64,000 nucleotides of DNA, taken from positions 17,794,001 to 17,858,000 of the forward strand of contig NC_068569.1 of NCBI RefSeq assembly GCF_025698545.1, in the 5' to 3' direction. Both the position numbers and the translations under genes were made by a program. The notes under the pieces were generated by a model that did no database searches, had not been told where the DNA came from, and saw only the letters and a program-made list of their open reading frames with translations. This DNA is from Gossypium raimondii. Taxonomy: Eukaryota; Streptophyta; Magnoliopsida; Malvales; Malvaceae. Below are positions 36,538-50,539 of this stretch, piece by piece; within the stretch, counting starts at the first letter, position 1; each line of letters begins with the position of its first letter.

Positions 36538-38743
36538 AATTTCTTAATAAGTAATTCATTTTAATTTAATTATATCCTTTTTAATTACCATACTAATAAT
36601 TGGAGGGAGAGTGAAAGCAGCTATAATAATACACAAGGAGAAGCCCCCTCAAGTGAAATTCACCAATAGACATGTCCTATTGTCACATCCACACATGTTA
36701 AGTGAAGGAATCTCTTTAGAAAGGAAGCATGCAGGCTAATAGTCTAGCCTACTTAACAGGAATATAAACCAAAAATGGTATACCAAATCATTATTCTTAA
36801 TATAAATGTCATTATATAAGTTATATAAATGCGATCGAGGTTTTGGTATTGTTAATCTTAAATTTTATGTACTCAAATTCAATTTTTATATGCCAGTTTT
36901 CAATCTGTTTTTATTCGATGAATTAGTTTTAATTATCAAATTATTTAATTTTACGTAGATGTATGATGATATAACCTTTTCTTCCAGATGCATGCTACGG
37001 CATATCTAATGTTTTCATTTTGGAAATGTCATTTCGATCTATCAAACATCATCACGGATGGAACATTATTGTTTCCACTTTAATCTTGTAAAATTTTACT
37101 TAAAATAAGATGTTTGTCCACTCAAATATTATATATGGAGTTGTTGGTAGTATGATCTCATTTTATTTGGCTGAATAAGTAGAGCTTTGAACTTGACTTT
37201 GTATACAACAAATGATTGTTTATAGTTGTTTCATGGCATCATGGCATCGTTCAAGACATGTACACGTGCATGGTCGTACTACAAGTTGTGGCTGCTATTC
37301 CTCGCCCTTTGCTAATAGCTATTGTAATTATGATTTATTAACCTATGTTATTATATAATTATAATAAATAAAAATAAATCGACTCAAGGTCTGACTCGAT
37401 ATAATAAAAGGAAACCCCAAACCCCAAAGGGGCTCTTTCTTCAGCTTTCATGTTTTTTCAAAAATAAGAAAAGACTATTTTCTCTTTACTTCTGTTGATT
37501 CTTTGTATCAACATATATGACAGTGTTTGTCATGTCACCATTGATAAATTTGACATCAACAAAGAAAACTCAAATTGGATTTGTTTAACGGGACAACATT
37601 ATAAATATACTTATCAAATTATTAATATTCTCATAATTAAAATTTAACTATATAAGCTGTTAGTCATCATGTTAAATCCATTATTATTAATTTTCAAATA
37701 ATATCGCTAATAATTATTGATGAATTTTTCGAAACAACCCAGCATAATTTATACATCAGAACAAAAGAAAAGAAAAACAGATGATGTCATTGAACTTTAT
37801 GGATTATTATGCATTCATGATTGAGGTATATATACTTATGTATAGTTGAGGTTGCTTTAGAGATTGTGTTTTGATATTTTATGAATAAATCGTACAACTA
37901 TGAACACGATATTACTTAATTTTCCACGAGTAGATCATAGTCTTACCGAATGTGCATTATCTTAATCGATTCCACTAATTAACTTTTGATGCATATCTTG
38001 TAAAATAACTAAATAATATCAAAATTATCAATCTATAATCTTAATAATATAAACCTACTTGTAAAATGACGAAATACTATTCATCTTTCGTCTCTTTAAT
38101 TAATTTATCCAAGTAGCTACTTGTAGAATATATATTGGATTTCCTTTCCCATTGTTATGGATCTCTAACCTCCTATTACACATTATCTTAACCAGTTTAT
38201 TTACAAAATTTAAACTTAAAACCTTACCTAAGAGACATTGAACTCTTTACCACTCAATCCAATATATATCGATATTCATAATAATTTATCATTTGATACT
38301 GAAATTGAACCTCAAGCTGTGAACTACTGATGGGACGTTTACCTTCCTGGGTTCAAATTATATATGTAAAAAAAAAAAACAACATTTGGTAGTAAGAACA
38401 ACTAATATCATAATTAACAAAAGATTTAATGGGAAACAAACCTTAGAATGAGACGAAAATAAAATTAAAAAAAGAGAGCAATATTTATTATTTAAAATTG
38501 ACAACGACTCACATCCACGAGATACATAATAGAGGGAAAAAAAAGTGAAATGAAGTGGGAAAAAATGGTGGTAAAATGAGAAAACCACGGGCAGTTTCTC
38601 CCTACCGCCCCGACACTAAGCGGTTTCCCAACAGCAAAATATACCATACCAGTTTTAATTCCTCCTTCACTTTCAACTTGACAGCCCACAATATCTTCAT
38701 TTAGGGTTTTGTTATTTTCAGCTCTAAACTCAAAAAAAAAAAC

Positions 38744-38769
38744 CATTTATTTATTTATTTATTTATTTC
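38744..38769. repeat. (TTTA)n microsatellite
   Basis: About six tandem TTTA tetramers in AT-rich DNA. Confidence 0.75.
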
Positions 38770-41700
38770 CCTTCATCATCTTCTTCTTCTACTTATGATG
38801 GTGGAATTTGTCAGGTAGTGATTTGTTGGGTAGTGGGACATTCAATGGGGAAGGGATCCAAAGAAAATCCTAAACAGTGCTGCCAAATACAGGCTTTTGA
38901 TCATTCAATAAACATATGGTTATCTATATTTATTTTGAAGCTTCTTCTTTTTTCTATTTAGGGTTTGTGTAACGTATATATATATATACAATGTATGGGA
39001 CTCTCATTGAATTGCATGTGAAAGAAAGAGAGATTCCATTTTATTTTTTCACATAAATAAATATTATTAATTATTGGGGGGCTGCATAATTTTTGCTTTT
39101 GAACATAAAAATGGAAAGATATGATTAGGAGGTTTGAAAAGGGAGGGTTAATTCAATTGGTTTCACGAGTCATTTTGTAGCTAAGGCAAATTAAAAACTG
39201 GGGCTTACCACAACCCCACAAACCACACTTATTAAAAGACGTGTCAATATCAAACTCTCATCTACCATACAAATTAAGTTGGGGGAAAGTTATTATTTAA
39301 AAAAAAAAATCAAACCCCTAGGTTTGATGAAAAATACCCGGCTCTAAAAATATTCATTTACTGATTTTAGTAAAATTTTATTAATTTCTAACCATTATTT
39401 AAATAAAAAAGAATAATTGAAGATACAGTAAAAGTTTTTATTTTTTATTTTTATACGTGTGAACAAGTATATCGTAAAGGAGAAGGAAGAAAGAACTTAC
39501 AAACACAAGTATCGAATCTTGAACCTCATATTAATCAATTTGAAACAATAGTGTGGTTGGCTAAAAGTTTTACGCCCAATGTGAATTCAGATCTAAATTT
39601 AGTTTTATTGAGATAGTAGATTAATTGTTGCAAATAATTAAGAAATGCTGAAATTTAGACCATCTTCGGAAGCTGCTAATAAAGGCTTTAAATTTGTTAG
39701 CCAAGTCTAGCTACAATTCTTATCCTCTTCTTAGTTTTTTTTTACTTCAAACCACTCTTATATCTAACATGTGACTGTTGACCAAAATTGAAGGTCCTAT
39801 TTGCCCATCATCCTGCCTGGCTAACTTGTTTGAATGTTGAGTTATTTTGTGCCCACATAAAATGTAGCCTATTTGACGTTTAAGCTATCTTTTGATGAAA
39901 ACTTGGAAGAAAAAAATAATAAAGGGTATTTAATTTTGCAGTAGCAGTGGATCGGCCTACCTTATACTCTTTTGCGCATGCATAATTAAAGCAAAAAAGA
40001 AAACTTGTATCATTTGAGTTGCCTCATTGTTGGGGCAAAAACCAATTAATGTTGAATTTATCTTAAGACATTACGAAATTTGTTCTTAGCACTCGGTGTT
40101 GAATCAGTCGTTTACACAATGATGAGTTGAAATCTTAATTATCAAAGACATTATGAATGGCAATCTTACGTTAACTCCACCAACCTCTCTCATCAGTCAC
40201 CGCACCATCTTTTCCATCGCATTGGCTTCACTTGGTTGTCATGTTGAGAAACCAATTGGCTTAGGATTATTTCAAACTTGTTGGGGGGTTTTCTTTTAAC
40301 ACTTTTAATTTAATGGGCATGTATAATTTAAATTCGATAGATTTATCGATAAATATTAGATGTATATGTAGATGTAAATATAAAAGATAGATAGAGTTTT
40401 GGTCCCAAAACTAGAAAAATACTTTTTACTCCCCTTATGATATATGAAATTAAAAATTTATATATGATAAAATTAAACTTTGGCCCTCTTAAAATGAAAA
40501 GATTTCCATTTAGTCATTTTAAAATGATCTCTCAAGGTATCTTGTACTTATAGGTAGAAAACTTAAATTTGAACTTTGAAAATAACATTGTTATTAGAAG
40601 GGTAACCAAAAATCAAATAAGAATTTTCACAGATGATACGGTAAAAAATAATTCCGTCTTTTGTGTTTATGTATATAAATGATTTGGTCTATTGTGGTTT
40701 TCGCCAAAATAGATGATTTAATTAATTAGATTTTAAGGAATATAATTATGAATTAAGCCATAAACCAACAACAATCAAAGATCGCGAATACTAGTTGGTT
40801 GAGTCTACATTGACTACAAATCATAAAATCTGTTTTAAGTTTGTTAAAAATAACAAATAATAATAAATTTTGGTGCGTGTTTCATCCTGTTAGGGTTAAG
40901 ATCATATATACATAGTTTCAGAAATTACTAACACTCCAATTTAAAAATCATTTAAGTAGAAGTATTGGTAAAATCCAAATCTTGATACTTGAGCAAGTCT
41001 TTTTACTTTTTATTTAGTTTACTTTTTTTGTTTTACGTGAATCCCACTGATTTACATGCGTTTTTCTCAAAATTATATTTAAAAAGGTAGAATATTTAGT
41101 ATACTAGTAGTGTATATGTTGATTCAATCTTAGTTCGATTAGCATCGTCATTGTTGCTAGCATAGGAGGTTGTGAGTTCAAGTGCGTAGTACTAAGTATT
41201 GTATCAAAAAACCCATATATGATAATAATCTATAATAAGACTAATGTTCTATTTTCTAATATGGACACGTGTCCTTTTTTTTTAAATATCTTACCATAAA
41301 CATTTATCAACCTCTAACCTCACTTGTATGAAATCCAAAAACTCCGATAACAGTCTATTTAATTATATATTTCAAGAATCTTGGAAAGCTCCTCGCATCA
41401 AGATTTCTTATATAGCTTTTCAAGAAACATAAAAAGACCCGGAATAAAGACAAAATCATACCCTCTCTGTGTACGAGTTGTGGATAATCTTAGCCAATAT
41501 TCTTTTCTTTTCCTCTTCGTATAATAATTAAAATTTATATATAAAGAAAGACCAATTATATGTGTGGACTGCTTGACTCACTAGAAAACTATATTTATAA
41601 ATAAAAATGGGATGTTATTCAATTGTTTGGGAGTCGCACTACATGAAATCTATCATTTTGTCCGTTCAAAGATTGAAAATATTAATTCTACAAATACATA

Positions 41701-44700
41701 CACTTTTTGAAAATAAAAAAGCTAATATTAATATTAATGATTCCTCGTTTATATATATATTATAGCATATATGAAAATCTTATTATAGTTGTTTACGTCC
41801 ACCAACTTTATCGAACAAAATCCGGTCCAAAGTCTAAAAAAATTGCAACTTGACGTACTAATTGTTTCATAAAATTAAATTTTAGCCCCAAAATCCGATT
41901 TGCTAGACTGTCTCGTAATTTGATTTGCACAGCTGGCTAAATTCAACTTTGAATATCTGACTTATGACTATATCTAATGATTAAGTTCATTAATTTGTAT
42001 TATTTTTTTTAAATTTCGTTTAGTTAAAGATGGATATCTTGGCAATTCAGTATTGTTTTGATAACATAATAATATTCTTGATAGGTTTCCTAAAGTATAG
42101 TGTTTGAGAGAATTTAAATGTATATTTTTATTTTTACCAATCATTTTATGTCAGTTTCATTGTATGTTCATTCAATGAATGGAACCATATAATTCAAGGA
42201 AAAATAATAATAAACACTCGTCATAGACGGTGAAGGACAAGCTCCATCAACACAATAAAAGCTTTGTCACAGCTAAAGCACAACATATCTGGAGTGATTG
42301 CAAGCACTTAATACGATAAGGAAATCAACGAGCAAAATCGAAAAAAGAATCGACCATTCACCAAACTAGAAATGACGATAACAAAATCATCCCTAAAATC
42401 ACCAATAAAACTAAGGTTGCATGCATAAGGAAGACTAAAAAACGTGCTACAAGAGCAAACAAAAAATTCTAAAACTTAAAACTTGTCAAACAATGGAAAA
42501 AAAAACAAAAATATATAAAAATTAAGATAACACGGGTCCAAATCGACTCGTGAAATCATTTATTATCCTGAAATACTCTCAAAACAGAAACATATTAAGA
42601 ATCTGAAGAAGAGTCACCCACTTTCTAAAAAAATTACTGTGAGCCGGTGGAGTTTTAGCGACCGACAGACACTATAATCTGTCCATCACAATTTGGAAAA
42701 ACAACAAAAATACCCACAAAATATATTTATAAACTAAAAAGAGAGGAGACATATGAAATGAATGAAAGAAAAAAAGAAAAAGAAAAAAAGAGTTGATGGG
42801 AGGGGAAAAAAAGCATACGATAGTCGGTCCATGTTATTCAATTCTTTACAAGTTATATTTTGTACTGTTAAAAATTATTTCAGCATATATTTACTTTTGT
42901 ATTATACTTATAAAATCTACTCTATTTATAGTAGTAGAACTTTCGAAAGCAAAAAAAGAAAAAAGGATTTGAAGCTAAATGTTATTTGGCGACTTCAACT
43001 TCCATTTCTAGAAGACTAATTATGAGCTTAAGATATGGTATTAGCTGTCTTAAACATATATACAAATTCTCCCCGCGTTATTTGGAGATAATGGATACGA
43101 AACGAATTAATTGTTTGACTAATCATATATTTATGTAATGATAGTTTTTCATTTACATCCGAGTAAAATTATTTTATAGTTTTATATTTTTTTGTATTTT
43201 TTAGTATTAATATTTTAATAATTTAATCGTTAAAATTATCGATATAATTGTACTTGTTATACACGTAAAGTTTCAAACTCATTCAATATTTCTATTCCAT
43301 CAATCCAAAATATCATATATATTAATATTTATTGAAGTTGGAAATTTTTTTATATAAGTAGATCGTTAGAAAGTTTAAATTTAAGTCAAATTTGACATAC
43401 TAAATCAGATAAATAGAATATGAAATATGATAGTTGAATCATTAAAATAGCAAAACAAGTGATACCTTGGATTTTAATTTGTATAAAAAACAGCTTCCTT
43501 AGGTAATATATATTTTAATAATTTTAATTTATTTTTCTTAAACCAAAATAAAATAATAAAACTAAATCAAAATTTTCAATTTTTAATATATTCTTCAAAT
43601 AATATTTCAACTAACTTAACATTTTATCTACTATGTTCTTTTGGAATATTAATTTTATACCAATCTTACCATTCTTCTATATCATTTTGATTAAATTTGA
43701 GCTTAAATCTTATCAAAATAACATGTTTTAATAATAAAATAAAATAAAACTTATTTTATTAAACTCCATAAGTTCAACTTAATTAGTAAAATGTACTTCT
43801 TTTAAAAATAGTAAAATATTGTTTTAATTAATTTTTGTATTTCATCAACTAAATAATTAAATTTTACAGTTCACCAAATGAAACAAATAAGATAATGTAA
43901 CATACCCAATGATTTGCTAAGTAATCTTATATTGTAATAATTTTATCACCAAAAGTAATTTTATGCTCCATGAATCAAACTACCCTAATTTGTACAAATA
44001 CAAGTACATATCTAAGTAATCACAAATATCAATTTATTACAACATAAATAGATTCTCTGTAATCACTAAGTAGAATCAAACTATTAAGGCACAATCAAAC
44101 TAAGAATCGGTACAATCACTAAGTAAAATGAAATGGCTGCATTTGGATTTTTCCTATTCTGCTAATAAAAAAAATAAAACCAATGATTTGGGCTAAAACT
44201 CACACATAATATCAACAACTGGTGAGACTTAAAAACTCATATATATATATATATATATAATTGCTCATGGTAAATCTCAAACCCGAATATTCAAAACCGA
44301 AAACTTTCGCCTTTATCAATTATGTCAATGAATCTTTGGCTTAATTGAAAATTAATCAAAGAATAACCATCGTTTGGGTGCAATAAAAACAAAACTGATG
44401 AAATAGCTGAAGGAATTTTAAAAATTTCAACTCTATAGGCCGTAAGTATTATTTTACAAAGATTACAATGTTGTTTACGTTGTTAATCCAATATTGGTAT
44501 CTTGCTTAATTAACAAACAAAAGCCGATTCTTTTTGTTGCATATATTCCACCTATTAATTAAGGTATATGTTTGATAATTTATTAAAAATTAATTTAATA
44601 ATTTATGTTTGATAATTATATTAATTTTCATTTCATATTTAAGCGGTTGAAATTGCCAAATTGATTTTATTATTTAATTATATTAATCATAAATTATTGA

Positions 44701-46178
44701 TTTTTTACCGAATAAGAGATAAAGGTCACACGATTTGAACTTGTGTTAAATGTTTAACCACCAAGAAAAAATAATGAAAATTTACATTTCCTGTTTAACT
44801 TTCAACCAGAATAATATAAAATATTACATTGATAATATTAAAATTAAGAAATAAATAATTTTAAATTTCAAGATTTACTTTTCTTGAATAACAGGATTAT
44901 ATTTTACACTTAATCCTTACGAATTTATTAAATAGGCTTCTTATATCAATTTAATAGTTATAAATTTTAATATTATTCAACATTTAATTTTTTAGTTTAT
45001 CAGTCATGGTTGGAATAAAGAGAGAAAATAAATAAATAAATATATTTGAAACCTATAAATACATGAGAAAAAATTGTATAAAATTAATAGTATCATTTTT
45101 TAATAATTTAATATCACATCAATCATCAATATTATTTTCATCTTGAAAATATCAAATCCAAATAAGATGAATAATATACCTATTTCATACCATTCTTTCT
45201 CTTATATACATACATATAACTGCTCACCGCTTCCTTGACAAGGAAACTTATTAGGACTTGAAAATCTGCCAACATCAATATCTGGTCCCTTTTCATTTCG
45301 TGTGATATTCTCCCCAAGGAAAACTATATACACTCTAGAAATCGTAAAAAATAAAAAATGTTATTTTTAAGTGTAGTTATATGAACAAAAAGGACTACTT
45401 TTAGTTTGCCAATTATGATTCTTTAGCATTGGTCCTATTATATTTTATATTGATTTAATTTTAGTTGGATTGTTGATATGCATATTTACAATTGTGAATA
45501 TATTTTATTTATAAAAAAAATGGGGTTGAAAACAATAGCAATTTTCTTGAATATGTGAATACTTTTTTCTTAGAAAATTTAATGATAAGAAATAATTTTG
45601 TCATTCGTTTATACATAGAAATTAAAATCAACCTGTATTTAATAGGTTTGAAATGATATTTTATTGAAAGATGAATTAATTTATTTTCTTATTATTAAAA
45701 GTTAGTTATGAAAATTTATCCAAAAAAAAAAAGAACTTGGTTTTAAGAGTTTTTATTTCTAGTTTAGAGTTCGGGCTTCATAAAATCTTGGCCCAGTTTT
45801 CCATTTACTTAGATTTTGGGCCGAAAACCACCCTAATTTCCCTTACAATTCATATGCTATGTTAGGTTGAATTTTATTACAAGACCGAACATGCTTCTTT
45901 GCCTTATGCTCAAACTAATCTTTCTTTTTTTCATTTATTTCCTTTTTTCTTCTTCTTTTTTTTTTCAAAATGGATCTGATACGATATATATAGAATTTTT
46001 TAAAAATAAAATAAAATAAAATCAAGGAGGCATCATCCTAGAAAGTAGAAACCAAAGACATGGACGCCTTTGAAAACTCAAACGTTTTATATGTTAATCC
46101 AAAACAGCCATAAAAAACATTGTAAGCTGCTGGTAAATTGAATTTAAACTGGAATGTTTCCCCCGCTATGGTTGGGCT

Positions 46179-46602
46179 TAGAGGTGATCATGGGTTGGGC
46201 GGCCCGGCCCAGCCCGACGGCCCGTCCAAAATATGGGAGGGTTCGGGTAAAAATATAGGCCCGAAATATAGTTTTGGGCAAAAAACGAGGCCCGTTTGGA
46301 AAATGGGTCGGGCCTCAGGCAAATTTTGTTTGCCTGGGCCCGGCCCGGCTCGAATATAATAAATATTTATTTTTTATTTTTTAATTCTAATGTGTTTTTT
46401 AAATATTTTTTGTTTTTTTATTTTTAAAATACAATTTTGGTGTTTATTAAAAAAATGGGCCGGATCGGGCTTGGGATTAGAATTTTTTCCTGGGCCGGGC
46501 CTGGACAAAATTTAAGGCCCATATTTCAGGCCGGGCCGGACCCAGGCCTAAGACGTAGGTTGAATTTTTTTCTGAATCCGGCCCGGCCCATGATCACCTC
46601 TA
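46179..46602. mobile_element. hAT-type MITE (424 bp), GC-rich ends, perfect 8-bp TSD
   Basis: GTTGGGCT at 46171-46178 is repeated exactly at 46603-46610. The element begins TAGAGGTGATCATGGG and ends CCCATGATCACCTCTA, a perfect 16-bp terminal inverted repeat; GC-rich GGCCCGGCCC-type tracts follow on both sides of an AT-rich centre. An 8-bp duplication with TA(G)-starting short inverted repeats is diagnostic of the hAT superfamily. Two glycine/proline-rich frames (46138-46359, 46437-46646) arise from the GGCCCGG tracts and are not genes. Confidence 0.9.
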
Positions 46603-46761
46603 GTTGGGCTTCAAATTTTGTAATTATATTTATAATTATTTGTTAAATACTTATTCGATTTTTATATACATTTATTAAAAACTTATTGTTGTAATTATCT
46701 TTATTTTGATTAAAAATATTTTTATAAAAGTAAACATTTTTATTAAAACAAATGACAGGTC

Positions 46762-47172
46762 AAATTATGAGTATGGTCCTCTACTATATTTAAATTTAGA
46801 ATTTAATATCCATACTTTAATTTGACTTAATTTGGTTCTTCTATTTTAGTTAGTCCAAATAATTTATTATTTCGATTAGAATGCTTAGGCTGAAGTTTCT
46901 CTTGAAAATACTCATTCCAAACTTATCATATCGAAATAATTTTTGTGTGGGTATTAGAAAGGTGTACTTATCATACTAAAATAGATGTTTTTGGTATGTA
47001 TTGGAAAAGTGTTTTAAAGAAAATTCACGACAACATTTTAATCGGAAGTGTTAAAGATGTTAATTAGATAAATAATGTCTTTGATAAATTAGACCACGAA
47101 ATAATGTCAAATTAAAATATAAACTAAATCTTAAAATTTAGCAATTTAGAGGATCAATGCTAAAATTGTACT
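46762..47172. repeat. Foldback repeat, about 410 bp
   Basis: The left arm (TATGGTCCTCTACTATATTT and following, to CTTTAATTTGAC near 46825) is mirrored by the reverse strand of the right arm (CATTGATCCTCTAAATTGCT, to TTTTAATTTGAC near 47110). Arms are roughly 60 bp and imperfect. Superfamily not assigned. Confidence 0.5.
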
Positions 47173-47648
47173 GCTCTCTTATATGAAAAAAGAAAAGAAA
47201 AGACAAAATCGCTTTCAACCTTCTTTTATATAAATAACTAATGAATTTATAAGCAATAAGGTATCAAAATAATGTAAAAGGATAAATTAGAGTGTTAAAT
47301 CTTAAATTTTAGCATAATATAGAGACGAAAATTTAAATATGATCATTTATATGTAATCTAATAAAATAAACGTATTAGAATTGTTAACCATTCAGTGGGC
47401 GGCGCGTAAAAGTTTGACAAATTGAAGTAAACATGTACTGTTGTTTAGGCTTTCCGTTGTTTTTTTTCTTTTAAATAATTAGCAAGAAAAAGGAAATATA
47501 ATTCACCGAACAAACAAAAGCTTTGTAATTGTTTTCTCAAAACATATTTGAAAAACTTAAATCTTTATTTATTTAATCATAAATTTATTGTACATGATAA
47601 TATTCGTGACTTGAAAATTTTTGCCTCAATATAATTTCATGAGATTTA

Positions 47649-48208
47649 GGGTCTGTTTGATTGACGGAATTGATTTTCCGGAAAATCATTTCCAACTTTT
47701 CCAGCGTTTGATTGGCGGAAAACATTTTCCATTTGGAAAATGAACTCCAAAACAAGGGAAAATGGGTTACATTTTAGGAAAAATGTCTTACCCTTTCAAT
47801 TTCCGTAAGACATTTTCCGTGCTCTCCTCTCTATCGCATCCTTCATTCCTTCCTTCATTTCCGGTAGAAAACTGCTTCTGTTTATTGATTTTTCAGTAAC
47901 TTGTTTTTTAACACAATTACAAATAATTTATTTGATATTAGTTTTTTTCAATTTATAACGATTAATATTGTAGCTTAATAATTGAGTATTATTATAAATA
48001 AATCATTGCAATATATGTAAAAACAATTTAAAATATAAAAATTTATTAATATCTATTAATATATGTAAAAAAAACTTTTCCGGAAAATATTTTCAGGAAA
48101 TCTGCCAAACAGCAGAAAATATTTTCTAGTAAATCATTTTACAGAAAAATAAAACATTTTCCAGAAATCATTTTACGGAAAATATTTTACTGACAATTAA
48201 ACAGACCC
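47649..48208. mobile_element. PIF/Harbinger-type MITE (560 bp) with TTA duplications
   Basis: The element runs from GGGTCTGTTTGATTG to CAATTAAACAGACCC (one mismatch in a 15-bp inverted terminus) and is flanked by TTA at 47646-47648 and TTA at 48209-48211. A 3-bp TTA/TAA target with G-rich termini is the Harbinger/Tourist signature. Both ends carry further palindromic TTTTCCGGAAAA modules; the centre is AT-rich. No transposase. Related by its modules to the nested element at 6349-7406. Confidence 0.8.
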
Positions 48209-48250
48209 TTACTTTTTATGCCATCAGATTATGTAACGACATTGGTGTCA

Positions 48251-48945
48251 GCATTGGTACTGATACTAAGCAGAAGGTATCGATGTTTAGGTCATAATAT
48301 CGATATCTGATAAAAAGTAATGATATTTTTTTATACATTTTGAAGCATTTTAGTAATGGTGACTGGCGTTTCTTCCTCAATCTTCTTGCTTTCCACTGTT
48401 TGATTTCAACTTTCCCGACATCAACTTTCTTACTAAGGCCACATTCCATCGATTGAATCAAAATGCCATGGCTACGCCATTGCCAACTCCAGCTAAATTC
48501 CCTTGCAGCTGAAAGCTCTGTACCAGCACCACCCTTTTCTCATCTTTCCTCTGAGTTGTACCTACACCACCCTTTACTGCTTCGCTTACCATGTTTACTT
48601 CTTTTCTCATCTTTCCTCTTATTTTTCCTATCTCTAGCTTTTTCTTTAAATTTGTGCTTCCTATTGAGCTTTTTATCTGATCTCTCATGGTGCTAAACTC
48701 GGTTTTTGAAAAATAGAAGGCTTTAAGTATTATATAATATATATTCTCAGTCTATTTTGTACTGCTAATTTAAGGTTTTATTAATTATTTATGGATGCTA
48801 CTTGAGTTTGTTTGAGTGTGACTTTATTGCTGGGTGAAGAAGTATGAGAGTCAAGAAAATATGTCATCACCATTACTAGATTCCATAATAAAGCTTAAAC
48901 AAATATAAAAAGTATCAATACCCTCTGCTTGATACCAATACTTAC
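48251..48945. repeat. Inverted-repeat element of unassigned class
   Basis: GGTACTGATACTAAGCAGAA (48256 on) is approximately the reverse complement of the segment near 48914-48940 (GTATCAATACCCTCTGCTTG). About 700 bp lie between, including a pyrimidine-rich block at 48470-48690. The arms are short and no target duplication was identified, so this is tentative. Confidence 0.35.
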
Positions 48946-48995
48946 AATAAGGAATCGATACTTTCTGCCTAGTATGGAACCAATTTGAATTTTTA

Positions 48996-49624
48996 GGGCC
49001 AGTTCTTCATTGATTAAAAAAACACTTCTGACTCCAAAAATACTTTTGGGAGAAAAGCTGTGCAAAACAAGCTGCTTTTGGCTGAAGTTTTTAGCTTTTC
49101 AAAGCACTTCTATAAAGGAGAAGCTAAAAATTTTAGTTTTTCATCTCCCAAAAACACTTTTGGTGCTTAATTACTTTTTCACCCCTCCAATAACATGTAC
49201 TTTCTTTTTTTTTTCTTGGTGCCTAATTACAAATGTGTTAAAATCATTGATTAAAAATAAAAAATATTTTTTAAAATACTAATTACAAATATTTAATGGT
49301 TATATTTAAATATTTAAAATATAGTTTATATATTCTAATTAAATTTTATAAATGATTAATATTTATTGCTTAAAATATTTAAAATTTATATTTCATATAT
49401 TAAAATATTAACAACAAGTTATAATAATTTTTTATATGCTTACTAAAATATAATAATATTAACTAATTTAAATATTATTTAAATGCATATTTGTTATTTG
49501 ATAATAATATGTCTAAAATGGACATTTTATTTCTCAAAAGTACTCTTTAACAACAATATTAAACACTCAAATTTTAAACCAAACTTTTTAAAAATACTTC
49601 TAAAAAGCAATGAAGAACTGGCTT
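48996..49624. mobile_element. Harbinger-like MITE, degraded
   Basis: Left terminus GGGCCAGTTCTTCATTG and reverse-strand right terminus AAGCCAGTTCTTCATTG match over 15 bases, differing only by two G-to-A changes at the tip. Flanks are TTA (48993-48995) and TTG (49625-49627), an imperfect 3-bp duplication. Inside, CAAAAGTGTTT/AAACACTTTTG-like segments occur near both ends. AT-rich core without a transposase. Confidence 0.6.
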
Positions 49625-50532
49625 TTGGAAAAAAAGTCTGACAAAATTATATTTAAAAAATAGAAGTAAAATTCATATTTAGTTTTATTTTGACCAAGAA
49701 AGGTCAAACTTGAAAATGGAATTTGCTAAATGAGCCGACAGGCAAAAGGCTGCAATAATGTACTTTTGTTATTTTTCATATGGAAATTCTGAAATCCACG
49801 TTAAAAGTTTTCTATATAATTTACTATTTGTTTTGGGAAATAAAAAATATGACGACCTTTTGAATGTATTATGGATCAAACAAGGGGGCTCAAGCCATGC
49901 CTAATTTGGGGCCCAGGCCTTTGAAAGTTAGCTTATATAATACGATAAGCAATTACTATTTATGGTCTGTGATAAGTGGATACTATTATTACTGACGAAA
50001 AGGAAAAGATAGAATGACTATCATTTTTTGTACTCAATTCTCATCTACATCTTTACATTTATTTTTATATAATGTTTTTACAATTTGGATGTCAACCAAA
50101 ATTATAACCATAATTCAATAATTTTTTATTATTGAATTGAGTTATTTTAATGATAGTTTGAATCGCTAATGACAATTTTAATTATGTTTATTTTTGGATA
50201 AAATTTTTAAAAACAATTTATTTTAAGAAGTAATTCTTATTTACTAATCATAAAAGAAAATTAAAAATAAATTAAATAAAATATAAAATTGAAGTTTGAA
50301 GTTTGAATAACCAAAGCAAATAGCATTAGTTTGGATATTTCTCGATATTTTACCCCAAAATTTAACAAGGAAGCAAAGCAAAGCAAAGGGGGAAGCTGCC
50401 AATTGGCCATGTGGGCGTGGTCGGTGATGTAAAATAGAATCTCTGGTCCAAAACAATGGCTTCTAAAAAGTGGGCACTCATCAAATCATCTTAAAATACT
50501 ACAAAATTTTGACATCACCCTTTCCCCATTCA

Positions 50533-50539
50533 TATAAAG
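50533..50539 (+). promoter_or_regulatory. TATA box candidate for the first mutase-like gene
   Basis: TATAAAG about 200 bases upstream of the start codon, followed by a CT-rich segment (50570-50680) typical of plant leaders. A start site near 50565 would be expected. The leader would contain a start-stop pair ATGTAA at 50682-50687 unless removed by splicing; an AG sits just before the start codon (50731-50732), so a short leader intron is possible. Confidence 0.45.

Larger units (their letters stand above)
33600..46170. other. 12.5-kb gene-free intergenic region
   Basis: No frame with a recognisable domain and no credible exon chain was found on either strand. The part next to 33.6 kb is the bHLH93-type promoter region. 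A plus-strand stretch at about 38,590-38,830 is more GC-balanced and could be a transcribed noncoding or remnant segment; it is followed by a TTTA tetramer tract (38744-38769). An element-like segment lies at 36059-36537. The block 42,190-42,720 resembles a degraded transposon by composition only. Confidence 0.45.

Noticed and set aside
42762..43019. Lysine-rich 85-residue frame
   Set aside because: Begins in an A/G-rich low-complexity run; no family resemblance.
46138..46646. Two glycine/proline-rich open frames
   Set aside because: Produced by the GGCCCGG tracts inside the hAT MITE; not genes.
48463..48696. Leucine/serine-rich plus-strand frame and its antisense frame
   Set aside because: Pyrimidine-rich block inside an inverted-repeat element gives long frames on both strands; no domain.
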